This document shows, piece after piece, positions 1 through 6,168 of a stretch of DNA of 40,642 bases; the first letter of the stretch is position 1; each line of letters starts with the position of its first letter. Both the position numbers and the translations under genes were made by a program. The notes under the pieces were generated by a model. The model was not told where the DNA came from. It did not search any database and saw only the letters and a list, made by a program, of their open reading frames with translations. The stretch is from a virus, in the IMG/VR virus record IMGVR_UViG_3300035070_001610, positions 1-40,642 of that record. One strand, written 5' to 3'.

Positions 1-106
1 CGAGATAGCCTCAGGCTGCTATATCGAGTGCAACGAGATAGCCTCAGGCTGCTATATCGAGTGCAACGAGATAGCCTTATGCTGCTACAGGCTGCTATAC
101 TCGAGG
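1..106. repeat. Left-end 33-bp tandem hairpin repeats
   Basis: A 33-base unit repeats head to tail: a partial copy at 1-13, full copies at 14-46 and 47-79, then a degenerate copy to about 106. Each unit holds an imperfect inverted repeat, gctatatcg / cgagatagc (one mismatch in nine), around a 7-base loop, agtgcaa. The same unit closes the window at 40532-40642. Bases 1-58 are identical to 40585-40642. T7-type genomes have direct terminal repeats flanked by short repeat arrays, so this is probably the terminus. The copy number may have been altered by assembly. Confidence 0.9.
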
Positions 107-426
107 TTTTTATTGTCTCCATCCCCTTTATTTATTGGATTCTACTAACTTTTTTCATTTATTTTCATTTATTTTCATCAAGGGGGCTTGCAATCAATCT
201 TGGCCTGATCTATCTCTACCTCATCGGAAGCAAACAAGGCGCTACCGGATACGGGGACCCACTAGCCCAAGAGCATACAACAAGTGGCGGCGTAAGTGCT
301 CCGATCAATCCACACGGCGAGGTGTGGCGGCAATCCGAGAAAACAGAGCTAGTCCAGCGGTAACTGGGTATTTACTTTTTAGACAAGCACATCAAGTCGA
401 TGTGTTTCTTAAAGGAGTATTTACAA
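107..426. other. Left-end leader without a convincing gene
   Basis: No open frame here has a ribosome binding site and credible protein. An A/T-rich 10-base repeat (attttcattt) occurs almost three times at 151-179. A 6-bp stem with a 6-base loop lies at 310-327 (ccacac / gtgtgg). Early genes of T7-like phages are read from host promoters at this end. TTGCAA near 187 with TATCTC 17 bases downstream is a poor sigma70 match, and I do not call a promoter. Strong Shine-Dalgarno sequences begin only at about 410. Confidence 0.5.
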
Positions 427-528
427 ATGACATATCGCCAACGCAAACGTCACAACATCATCTTGTGTTTTGGGGCAAGTATCCTTGCAATCACAGTCAC
501 AACCCTTTTAATCTTAGCGTTAATCTAA
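427..528 (+). CDS. Small membrane protein, first early gene
   Basis: A 33-residue protein. The start ATG follows a strong AAAGGAG about 10 bases upstream. The N-terminus is very basic (MTYRQRKRHN) and is followed by an uninterrupted hydrophobic stretch to the C-terminus, so a single inner-membrane segment with the basic end in the cytoplasm is likely. It is the first credible gene from the left end and would be made right after infection from a host promoter. Function is unknown; tiny membrane proteins at this position in phages often modify host envelope or physiology, but nothing here shows that. Confidence 0.6.
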   Translation: MTYRQRKRHNIILCFGASILAITVTTLLILALI

Positions 529-542
529 TAGGAATCTTTTAA

Positions 543-671
543 ATGGCTCAGGTAATATTAAACGGCCTATCAATCGGCACAATCACAGATGTTAACCTAG
601 ACACTTTCATTCGCAACACACGGCTCACAATCGTTAGTCGTACTGCTACCACAATCAGCTTTGAAGGATAA
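543..671 (+). CDS. Small early protein, unknown
   Basis: A 42-residue protein beginning MAQVILNGLS and ending SFEG. AGGAAT lies 7-8 bases before the ATG, and the gene starts 14 bases after the previous stop. It alternates hydrophobic and polar residues like a small beta-strand protein and has no cysteine or membrane segment. The stop lies 4 bases before the next ATG. I do not recognise the family. Confidence 0.5.
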   Translation: MAQVILNGLSIGTITDVNLDTFIRNTRLTIVSRTATTISFEG

Positions 672-675
672 GACA

Positions 676-858
676 ATGCATTATGATATTTTTGATCGGG
701 GGTTCTACCTGACACTGGTACGTTTGGACGGGGAATCCGTTTGCTTGCAAGGGCAGGATGCCACGACATTCCGTGACGGGTATCAGGCTTGCCCTAGTGA
801 CTGGACAATATCACGCTACATTGAGCAAGTAGGGTATGATATTTTATTTGAAGGTTGA
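676..858 (+). CDS. Small conserved-type early protein, unknown
   Basis: A 60-residue protein beginning MHYDIFDRGF. I chose the ATG at 676 because GAAGGATAAG lies just upstream; an in-frame TTG at 661 would sit inside the preceding gene. The middle, with a LVRLDGESVCLQGQDA pattern followed by ACPSDWT, looks like a short beta unit plus helix of a kind seen in small phage and bacterial proteins of unknown role. It is acidic and soluble. A weak hairpin at 866-887 lies just after the stop. Confidence 0.6.
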   Translation: MHYDIFDRGFYLTLVRLDGESVCLQGQDATTFRDGYQACPSDWTISRYIEQVGYDILFEG

Positions 859-865
859 TTTATTG

Positions 866-887
866 GACGCATCTTACGGGGTGCGTC
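866..887 (+). terminator. Weak hairpin after third early gene
   Basis: gacgca (866-871) pairs with tgcgtc (882-887) around a 10-base loop. The following bases are A/T-rich (taaataa) but have no run of T. It could be a weak terminator or an RNA processing site in the early transcript. Confidence 0.3.
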
Positions 888-923
888 TAAATAAGCCAAA
901 CCAAACCTTGAAAGGATAAGACA

Positions 924-1268
924 ATGGCACGTAAGAATACACTGAGAATGGTAAATGCTTTACTTAATGGTAAAAACGCAAAGGCGGCGCGGGATACTGT
1001 AAGCAATGGCGCTTGGAAACAACACGGTAATACGATTGCCTACTACGCAAATGGTAATCTCCGCGTTACTCTGTCAGGTTACAACAGCGTATCCACACGA
1101 GAACGTTTGAACCAACTGCTAACAAGCTTGGGCCTTCACCGCGTAAGTTTCAGCCAAAAGAATTATGAGGCCGTTATCAAGGTTGATGGCAAAGTTGTGA
1201 CAGAGATTGATCCAGATGATGTTTGGACAATCGACGAGCTCAAAGATATGGTGAAAGGATCAAGATAA
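924..1268 (+). CDS. Conserved phage protein of unknown function
   Basis: A 114-residue protein with AAAGGATAAG upstream of the ATG. The N-terminus (MARKNTLRMVNALLNGK) is basic and helical. The middle has the pattern GNTIAYYANGNLRVTLSGYN then STRERLNQLL, which I associate with a widespread family of small phage proteins without assigned function. The C-terminal half is a beta-rich segment ending in an acidic helix (DPDDVWTIDELKDMVKG). Its TAA overlaps the next ATG (TAATG), so the following membrane protein may be translationally coupled to it. Confidence 0.65.
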   Translation: MARKNTLRMVNALLNGKNAKAARDTVSNGAWKQHGNTIAYYANGNLRVTLSGYNSVSTRERLNQLLTSLGLHRVSFSQKNYEAVIKVDGKVVTEIDPDDVWTIDELKDMVKGSR

Positions 1269-1363
1269 TGAAATACCGTATCCGCAATTTCATCGCAGAG
1301 TTAGTTATGCTAGTCTGCATACTTATCATATCGGGCGCTGCCCTCTTTCTAGGATCATTCTAA
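1268..1363 (+). CDS. Small membrane protein
   Basis: A 31-residue protein with a basic start (MKYRIRNF) and a hydrophobic core (ELVMLVCILIISGAALFLG) long enough for one membrane crossing. Its ATG overlaps the upstream stop and its TAA overlaps the downstream ATG, both as TAATG. Translation therefore probably depends on reinitiation, and the three genes form one coupled unit. Function unknown. Confidence 0.55.
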   Translation: MKYRIRNFIAELVMLVCILIISGAALFLGSF

Positions 1364-1761
1364 TGCTAAATAAAATCATATTCGCAATCGACGATAATAC
1401 AGACGTTCATGCAGTCGCTAAATTTATGCGCCATATTGATACAGCCCGCGCTATGGGCAACCTCAAAGGGTCCTTTGTGCAATGCATTGGATGTTATGAA
1501 GGCCAGCTAGAACCATCTTATATGATGGACGAACGCGACTATCGCGCTTTAGTTGATGAAAAACACTACGTTGAGTATCAGGATTGCATCTTGCATGTAC
1601 CTGCGGATACTCGCCAACCTTGCACCTTAGAATACCCAGATGAAGAACACCGCCTAGTCCTAGCGCCCATGCGTGAAGTAACGGCGGCTGAGGCTATGCA
1701 ATGCAGGGCTTGGACCTACGTTCAAGCAACTAACAAATACTTCACCACAGAAAAGGTTTAA
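1363..1761 (+). CDS. Early protein, unknown
   Basis: A 132-residue protein beginning MLNKIIFAIDDNTD. The start overlaps the preceding TAA. The sequence is balanced and soluble, with three cysteines that do not form an obvious metal site. The frame is open throughout, and codon use is like that of its neighbours, so it is a real gene. No motif I recognise. Confidence 0.6.
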   Translation: MLNKIIFAIDDNTDVHAVAKFMRHIDTARAMGNLKGSFVQCIGCYEGQLEPSYMMDERDYRALVDEKHYVEYQDCILHVPADTRQPCTLEYPDEEHRLVLAPMREVTAAEAMQCRAWTYVQATNKYFTTEKV

Positions 1762-1765
1762 GATA

Positions 1766-1888
1766 ATGTTTGAGATTCTTGGGATAATTTTTGAAGGTTG
1801 GGAAGGTTGGGTGTTAATTGGCGCAGTCGCACTGGGAGCGCGTTGGGCTAAGCAAGATGGCAACCTAAAAGATGAATACAAAGACTAG
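1766..1888 (+). CDS. Small early protein with short hydrophobic segment
   Basis: A 40-residue protein that starts 5 bases after the previous stop. It begins MFEILGIIFE, then has a tryptophan- and glycine-rich segment (GWEGWVLIGAVALGARW) and ends charged. It may attach to or cross the membrane once. The start lacks a strong Shine-Dalgarno of its own (aaaggtttaagata lies upstream), so coupling to the previous gene is likely. Unknown function. Confidence 0.5.
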   Translation: MFEILGIIFEGWEGWVLIGAVALGARWAKQDGNLKDEYKD

Positions 1889-1899
1889 GAGTAACTACA

Positions 1900-2166
1900 A
1901 TGCAAACTATACAGGAATATTCGAATCGCGACATCGATGCCAGTTTAATGCTGCGCCGTCTTACAGCCTATCGTAATGTTACCACTGAAGAAGCTGAGGA
2001 GCGTCTAAGCTTTCTTAAAGAAAAGCGCGATGATGGTATTCGTAATTATAAACGGGTCGACACCTTGGACCATGAAATAGGCAGTCTGTTGCTATTAATT
2101 CAGAATCGCAATCAATGGTCTGACTACTGTTGTGATGATGTAAGTCATTGGGTAGGTGCAATATGA
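1900..2166 (+). CDS. Early protein, unknown, helical
   Basis: An 88-residue protein with TAGGAGT upstream of the ATG. It is rich in charged helical sequence (TTEEAEERLSFLKEKRDD) and could form a short coiled coil. The C-terminus holds a CC pair. Its TGA overlaps the next ATG (ATGA). Function not recognised. Confidence 0.6.
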   Translation: MQTIQEYSNRDIDASLMLRRLTAYRNVTTEEAEERLSFLKEKRDDGIRNYKRVDTLDHEIGSLLLLIQNRNQWSDYCCDDVSHWVGAI

Positions 2167-2387
2167 AGATTTACTTTTATCGCATCTTTATAGCATTATC
2201 AGTGTTGTTAAATGTCATACTAGGCGGTTACAGTAATCAAACATTCAGCGCCCGCAATCATCAGCGTAAGCGCGAAGGTCGCTTGAATATAGAAAAACCA
2301 CTAGACCGCATCCTAGGCGAAGGACATTGCCTAGAATGTTGGGTAAACTGGATGATTAGAAAAGGACATATCTCAGATGGACAATAA
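2163..2387 (+). CDS. Small membrane-anchored early protein
   Basis: A 74-residue protein. The ATG at 2163 overlaps the upstream stop as ATGA; an upstream in-frame ATG at 2148 lacks a better ribosome site. It has an N-terminal hydrophobic segment (IFIALSVLLNVILGG) followed by NQTFSARNHQRKREG. A short membrane helix followed by a glycine and a TxSAR motif is a pattern I recall in small phage proteins of unknown function. The C-terminal half has two cysteines (HCLEC). Confidence 0.6.
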   Translation: MKIYFYRIFIALSVLLNVILGGYSNQTFSARNHQRKREGRLNIEKPLDRILGEGHCLECWVNWMIRKGHISDGQ

Positions 2388-2544
2388 ACTATTATCAGAA
2401 GCCGTAAACGAGCTTTACTTTTTAAATGTTGAATTCGGGAAAGCTATTTGGGATTCCTCAACAGAAGATGAATTGTTAGCAGTTATTAACAGTTTACAAG
2501 AGGACCTAAACAGTATTATAGCCCATATTGAATATCAGAAATAA
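2377..2544 (+). CDS. Small helical early protein, unknown
   Basis: A 55-residue acidic protein, MDNKLLSEAV to EYQK, largely helical by pattern. AAAGGA lies about 10 bases before the ATG, inside the preceding gene, which it overlaps by 11 bases. No motif recognised. Confidence 0.55.
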   Translation: MDNKLLSEAVNELYFLNVEFGKAIWDSSTEDELLAVINSLQEDLNSIIAHIEYQK

Positions 2545-2573
2545 TAACCCACACCCCCAAGGAGACAAAGAAA

Positions 2574-2717
2574 ATGACTTACACAGATACACCTATTTTT
2601 GACCTAACACCAAACGGCGCTCTATCAGTTAGTGATGAAAGTGAATTAACTTCTCAACTGCCTGATTACTTTATCGAAGCAATCTTAGAAAACCTACTAG
2701 GTGGCTATGATGTTTAA
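2574..2717 (+). CDS. Small acidic early protein, unknown
   Basis: A 47-residue acidic protein, MTYTDTPIFD to LLGGYDV, with a strong AAGGAGA 9-10 bases before the ATG after a 29-base gap. Its end overlaps the beginning of the next gene by 8 bases. Function unknown. Confidence 0.55.
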   Translation: MTYTDTPIFDLTPNGALSVSDESELTSQLPDYFIEAILENLLGGYDV

Positions 2718-3000
2718 TTTTATCAAAGACTACTGGGCTTTGTGGTACTATGGGCCTTGTATTGGTTCAATGGTAGCCGTCACACAAGCCCGTCGGGAAG
2801 AAGGTTTACAGATACAGCGAGACACAATCGAGGCTGGCTTAAATTGTCGTGTCAAGATTGTCGAAGATTCCGTAGAAATAAACGGCGCTGACTTCGAGAT
2901 TGACGATAATACAATAATTCTTGTGTCTGAATTTGAAGGCGGTGTTTTAGGTCCACCCACAGACCAAATCTACACCTTAACATTTGATGAAAGGATTTGA
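2710..3000 (+). CDS. Early protein, unknown
   Basis: A 96-residue protein. Candidate starts are GTG 2701, ATG 2707 and ATG 2710; I prefer 2710 because taggtgg sits about 5 bases before it. The first 25 residues are aromatic and hydrophobic (MFNFIKDYWALWYYGPCIG) and may bind the membrane. The remainder has alternating charged beta-like sequence (VKIVEDSVEINGADFEIDDN). The stop is directly before the SleB-type hydrolase gene. Confidence 0.55.
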   Translation: MFNFIKDYWALWYYGPCIGSMVAVTQARREEGLQIQRDTIEAGLNCRVKIVEDSVEINGADFEIDDNTIILVSEFEGGVLGPPTDQIYTLTFDERI

Positions 3001-3001
3001 G

Positions 3002-3373
3002 ATGCTAGCCGCTCACTGTCTAGCCTTGGCAATCTATTATGAGGCTCGTAACCAGCCTATTGATGGGCAGCTGGCCGTTGCTCAAGTTGTGATGAATCGT
3101 GTTGAGTCTAAACGGTATCCCAATGATGTTTGTGGTGTTGTGTGGCAAAACAAGCAATTCTCCTTCACACATGATGGCCTCCCTGAGCGTCCTAAGCATC
3201 ATTCATGGGGGGATATACAGGGGATGGCAGAGATGGTGCTTTCTGGGGCCTCTCACGGCCTCTCAGGGCTATCTGCAACACACTACCACGCTAACTACGT
3301 CCAACCCTACTGGGTAAACTCAATGAAGCTTGTCGGAAAGATAGGCGATCACATATTTTACATTGAAAACTGA
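3002..3373 (+). CDS. SleB/CwlJ-type cell wall hydrolase
   Basis: A 123-residue protein consisting only of the hydrolase_2 (SleB/CwlJ) domain. The family cleaves peptidoglycan glycan strands. The signature is visible: ALAIYYEARNQ with the presumed catalytic Glu14, GQLAVAQVVMNRV, YPNDVCGVVWQ and QFSF. I chose ATG 3002 because GAAAGGA lies 7 bases before it. There is no signal peptide or membrane segment, so it needs a holin or release by another route to reach the wall. It sits in the early region, far from the late lysis cassette that already carries a GH24 endolysin. An alternative is a role in virion entry or wall remodelling. Confidence 0.85.
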   Translation: MLAAHCLALAIYYEARNQPIDGQLAVAQVVMNRVESKRYPNDVCGVVWQNKQFSFTHDGLPERPKHHSWGDIQGMAEMVLSGASHGLSGLSATHYHANYVQPYWVNSMKLVGKIGDHIFYIEN

Positions 3374-3384
3374 AAGGAACTACA

Positions 3385-3576
3385 ATGCCAACATTCCATA
3401 TCGTACTAGAATCGACATATCCCGAAACAATTGTAGAAGAAATTATTGAAATTGAGGCGGCTAGCGCTGATGAAGCAGTAGAAGCTGTATTAGATGGCGA
3501 TGGATACCAGTTGAAAACGTCGACCTGTTATGGTGAGTCTGATGTAGAAGTTATAAAGACAATCGAAAAGGCTTAA
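3385..3576 (+). CDS. Small acidic protein, unknown
   Basis: A 63-residue acidic protein with GAAAGGA before the ATG. A beta-helix-beta pattern is likely: TFHIVLEST, then EAASADEAVEAVLDG, then a strand near the end. This arrangement resembles small ferredoxin-like or dodecin-like folds, but I can assign no family. It lies directly before the glutaredoxin gene. Confidence 0.55.
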   Translation: MPTFHIVLESTYPETIVEEIIEIEAASADEAVEAVLDGDGYQLKTSTCYGESDVEVIKTIEKA

Positions 3577-3581
3577 ATACT

Positions 3582-3827
3582 ATGTATACAATATTTACAC
3601 ATGACGTTTGTGTATTTTGTGACCGAGCCAAGGCTACCTTAAGCCAACTCAGTCAGGAATATCAGGAAATCAACATCCAGCAACATAAATGGGCCTTGGA
3701 TTTGGTTAAACGGTCAGGTTTTAAAACAGTCCCTCAAATATATTCCCCAACTGGTCACCATATAGGCGGTTATACTGAACTTGGGGAGTTCTTAAAGGAT
3801 CAACAAATGGAAAAGCAACATGATTGA
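3582..3827 (+). CDS. grx: Glutaredoxin
   Basis: An 81-residue glutaredoxin. The redox motif C10-V-F-C13 follows the first strand, the cis-proline segment is TVPQIY, and the glutathione-binding GGYTEL follows. Length is normal for a phage glutaredoxin. It would reduce disulfides in the cytoplasm. The obvious client is the phage class II ribonucleotide reductase, which must be re-reduced after each turnover. It overlaps the thyX gene by 8 bases, so both serve deoxynucleotide supply and are probably co-translated. Confidence 0.9.
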   Translation: MYTIFTHDVCVFCDRAKATLSQLSQEYQEINIQQHKWALDLVKRSGFKTVPQIYSPTGHHIGGYTELGEFLKDQQMEKQHD

Positions 3828-4476
3828 AGTAACTTATGTAGACCACATGGGCAACGATTTGACCACAGTTAACGCGGCGCGGGTCAGCTTTGGGAAGAAA
3901 AGCGGCTGGGAGGCACCCTTTGAGGACTGTGATGAATCACTACTCAAGCTATCTGACCGTGATACCAAGTTAATTAAATATCTTGCCAAGCATAAGCACA
4001 TCAGCCCGTTTGGGCATTGCTTTGCATCCTTCCATGTAAAGGCCCCAATCTTTGTGATCCGACAGTTAGTCAAGCATCAATATCTCAGAATTAACGAAGT
4101 ATCGCGTCGATATATCACGTCTGAACCTGAGTTTTATGTGCCTGAGGTGTGGCGAGGCCGCGCCGAGGACGTCAAGCAAGGCTCTGATGGTGTGGCAGAT
4201 ACCAGCATCACATCAGAATACATCAACAACCAAACACGAATAATCTATAAGAACCTGTTAGATGATGGTGTGGCACCTGAACAAGCCCGTATGGTGTTAC
4301 CTCAATCGACAATGACAGAATGGTACTGGAGCGGCTCTTTGGATGCCTTTGCTGCCATGTGCAACCTACGTTGTAAACCTGACACACAATATGAGTCACA
4401 GTTAGTTGCTAATCAGATCGACACCATAATGAGTGATCTATATCCTGTATCGTGGGAGGCGCTCAGAGGACGTTAG
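3820..4476 (+). CDS. thyX: Flavin-dependent thymidylate synthase ThyX
   Basis: A 218-residue ThyX, which makes dTMP from dUMP using methylene-THF, FAD and NADPH. The family signature RHRxxxxxxxS occurs as K85-H86-Q87 with S95, inside a stretch reading NEVSRRY; the two flanking arginines of RHR are thus replaced by Lys and Gln. The region HISPFGHCFASFHVKAPIFVIRQL before it and the C-terminal arginines fit the family, and length is usual. The replacements are conservative or known to vary in phage enzymes as far as I recall, so I expect it to be active. It overlaps the glutaredoxin gene. Confidence 0.92.
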   Translation: MIEVTYVDHMGNDLTTVNAARVSFGKKSGWEAPFEDCDESLLKLSDRDTKLIKYLAKHKHISPFGHCFASFHVKAPIFVIRQLVKHQYLRINEVSRRYITSEPEFYVPEVWRGRAEDVKQGSDGVADTSITSEYINNQTRIIYKNLLDDGVAPEQARMVLPQSTMTEWYWSGSLDAFAAMCNLRCKPDTQYESQLVANQIDTIMSDLYPVSWEALRGR

Positions 4477-4576
4477 GCAAGGCTCAGGTGTTGCATTAGC
4501 TGAAAGCAAGGTATCCTGTAAGTTGGAGCACCTTGATAGAGTAATAATATTACAAAAACACAAAGGAATATGAAAC
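4477..4576. other. Gap between thyX and phoH
   Basis: One hundred bases without a gene. It is A/T-rich toward the 3' end (gagtaataatattacaaaa), with AAAGGAAT as the ribosome site for the next gene. It could hold a weak host promoter, but I see no convincing -35/-10 pair with correct spacing. Confidence 0.4.
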
Positions 4577-5287
4577 ATGTCTTCCCAATCCTCAATTAAC
4601 TTTCAACCCCACCCTAAACGGGCAACAAAATACAAAGGAGCTGCTAATAAACCTCTAGTTAATTTGATTCCTAAGACGGAAAACCAAGCCCTTTACATGA
4701 AAGCATTGAAAGAGGAGGCTCAGGTGATCTGCATGGGGCCTGCGGGTACAGGTAAGACATATGTCGTGGCAACTCACGCGGCCAACCGATACATCTCTAA
4801 GGACATCCATAAAATCATCATCACACGCCCTCACGTGCCCGTAGGACGCGATATCGGCTTTTTGAAGGGTGACCTAGCCGACAAGACGTTACCGTGGGCT
4901 ATGCCCGTCCTAGACGTCCTAGAGCAGCATCTAGGTAAGGGTGCTGTGGAGACTGGCCTAAAGAATGGTAATATCGAAGTCGCTCCTATGGCGCTTATGC
5001 GGGGACGGTCTTTCGATAATGCTTACATCATTGTCGATGAAGCCCAGAATATCACAATCCCCGAACTTAAGATGGTGGTGACTCGAGTGGGTGAGAATAG
5101 TACCTTGGTGCTCAATGGGGACACTAAACAGTCCGACATTAATGAACAATCAGGCCTCTCAAAGGCTATTCACCTCGCTAAGAAATACAATATCAGTGCA
5201 CCTGTGGTTGAGTTCACAACCGATGACATTATTCGATCAGATGTGTGTAAACAATGGATCATCGCATTCGATGAGGAAGGACTATAA
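4577..5287 (+). CDS. phoH: PhoH-like ATPase
   Basis: A 236-residue PhoH-family P-loop ATPase. Walker A is GPAGTGKT at residues 54-61; Walker B is IIVDEAQN; the segment ITRPHVPVGRDIGFLKGDL is typical of PhoH, as is NGDTKQSD. PhoH genes are common in marine phages; proposed roles in RNA metabolism or phosphate stress are unproven. Residues 1-30 are a basic, low-complexity extension. It would be transcribed early by the host polymerase because it lies upstream of the phage RNA polymerase gene. Confidence 0.93.
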   Translation: MSSQSSINFQPHPKRATKYKGAANKPLVNLIPKTENQALYMKALKEEAQVICMGPAGTGKTYVVATHAANRYISKDIHKIIITRPHVPVGRDIGFLKGDLADKTLPWAMPVLDVLEQHLGKGAVETGLKNGNIEVAPMALMRGRSFDNAYIIVDEAQNITIPELKMVVTRVGENSTLVLNGDTKQSDINEQSGLSKAIHLAKKYNISAPVVEFTTDDIIRSDVCKQWIIAFDEEGL

Positions 5288-5288
5288 G

Positions 5289-5615
5289 ATGGACGGAATC
5301 AAAATATTTAAATCATTAATCCTTGGGGTAGCAATACTTATCCTGATTTCGGTGATCTCACTTAAGGAGGCCACAGCTGACACCACACAAGATAACTGTG
5401 TGAGCGCGGGTAATGTAGCCATGAAGGTTGCTGGATTCAGGGACGTAGGTATCCCACTGGAGATGGTTGTCGGTAAGCTGATTGAGGCTGGGCTGAATAA
5501 TGATATGGCAGTGAAGCTGGTTGTGTGGGTCTACAGCGTACCAGAGGCTGACAGTGTAGCTATCGGTCAGTGGTTCTATCGCTTTTGTATGAGGGAAGCA
5601 GGGGAGCCTGTCTGA
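5289..5615 (+). CDS. Exported or membrane-anchored protein, unknown
   Basis: A 108-residue protein starting at 5289, one base after the phoH stop, with GGAAGGAC upstream. Residues 1-31 form a signal sequence or anchor (FKSLILGVAILILISVISL, then ATADTTQD). The mature part has two cysteines that could form a disulfide, and is helical. It probably works in the periplasm. Function unknown; early exported phage proteins may affect superinfection or envelope physiology. Confidence 0.65.
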   Translation: MDGIKIFKSLILGVAILILISVISLKEATADTTQDNCVSAGNVAMKVAGFRDVGIPLEMVVGKLIEAGLNNDMAVKLVVWVYSVPEADSVAIGQWFYRFCMREAGEPV

Positions 5616-5654
5616 TTGAAGTAACTTACAGCGACTAATAGAAGGAGAGACTAG

Positions 5655-5921
5655 ATGACAGAGTGTAAATTCACACCACCGACAGAGTTTCCTGCTGAGT
5701 ATGTCACGAAACGCGGACGCAAGGTTGTTTTACTGGGTAGAGCACCTGTAGGGGATTACCCTCTAATTGGGTATATCATCTATACAGAAGGTGGTTCTCA
5801 TTGGTCCGACTACTCAAGTGCAGAGGGATGGACAGAGTATGGTCAGTACCACAGTGATTGGCCAAGCCCAGACGATCTCCAAAACACCTTCAAGCATATC
5901 ACAAGTCAGAGAGAGTACTAA
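5655..5921 (+). CDS. Early protein, unknown
   Basis: An 88-residue protein, beginning MTECKFTPPTEFPAEYV, with AGAAGGAGAG before the ATG. It is aromatic-rich (SHWSDYSSAEGWTEYGQYH) and beta-like, with one cysteine and no membrane segment. Many phages carry small proteins with this style of strand-rich sequence ending in a tryptophan-containing tail, but I recognise no family. Confidence 0.55.
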   Translation: MTECKFTPPTEFPAEYVTKRGRKVVLLGRAPVGDYPLIGYIIYTEGGSHWSDYSSAEGWTEYGQYHSDWPSPDDLQNTFKHITSQREY

Positions 5922-5925
5922 ATAA

Positions 5926-6168
5926 ATGTTTACTGTAGAAATGGACACAGCTGAGGGTGAAAGTAGTACAATCACAACCCTAGATGAAACAGGAACCTTC
6001 CCAGATGTTGAGGTGAATATATTCGATGATATGGTGGTAATTCGCCAGATCAAAGATGTTGAGAAGGATATTGTGTTAGATATGGTGGTTATAAGCCCCG
6101 AGCAATGGAGTGATATTCTAGCAGCAATGCAGATGCCAGCTGGGGTGTATAAAAAGGAGTTAGTATGA
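5926..6168 (+). CDS. Acidic early protein, unknown
   Basis: An 80-residue, strongly acidic protein. Its pattern is beta strands (VEVNIFDDMVVIRQI and IVLDMVVISPEQW) followed by a helix. It starts 4 bases after the preceding stop, and its TGA overlaps the RNA polymerase ATG (ATGA). Such placement hints that it is made in step with the polymerase; an acidic partner or regulator would be possible but is unproven. Confidence 0.55.
   Translation: MFTVEMDTAEGESSTITTLDETGTFPDVEVNIFDDMVVIRQIKDVEKDIVLDMVVISPEQWSDILAAMQMPAGVYKKELV

Noticed and set aside
1-106. 33-base repeats as a CRISPR array
   Set aside because: Copies are directly adjacent with no spacers, and there are no cas genes.
28-542. Long open frames at the left end (about 111 and 135 residues)
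   Set aside because: They run through tandem repeats, lack ribosome binding sites, have low-complexity or improbable composition, and one overlaps the well-supported small gene at 427-528 in another frame.
3235-3275. Repeated cctctca sequence in the hydrolase gene as a regulatory repeat
   Set aside because: It falls within conserved coding sequence (SGASHGLSGLSA) and is explained by repeated Ser/Gly codons.
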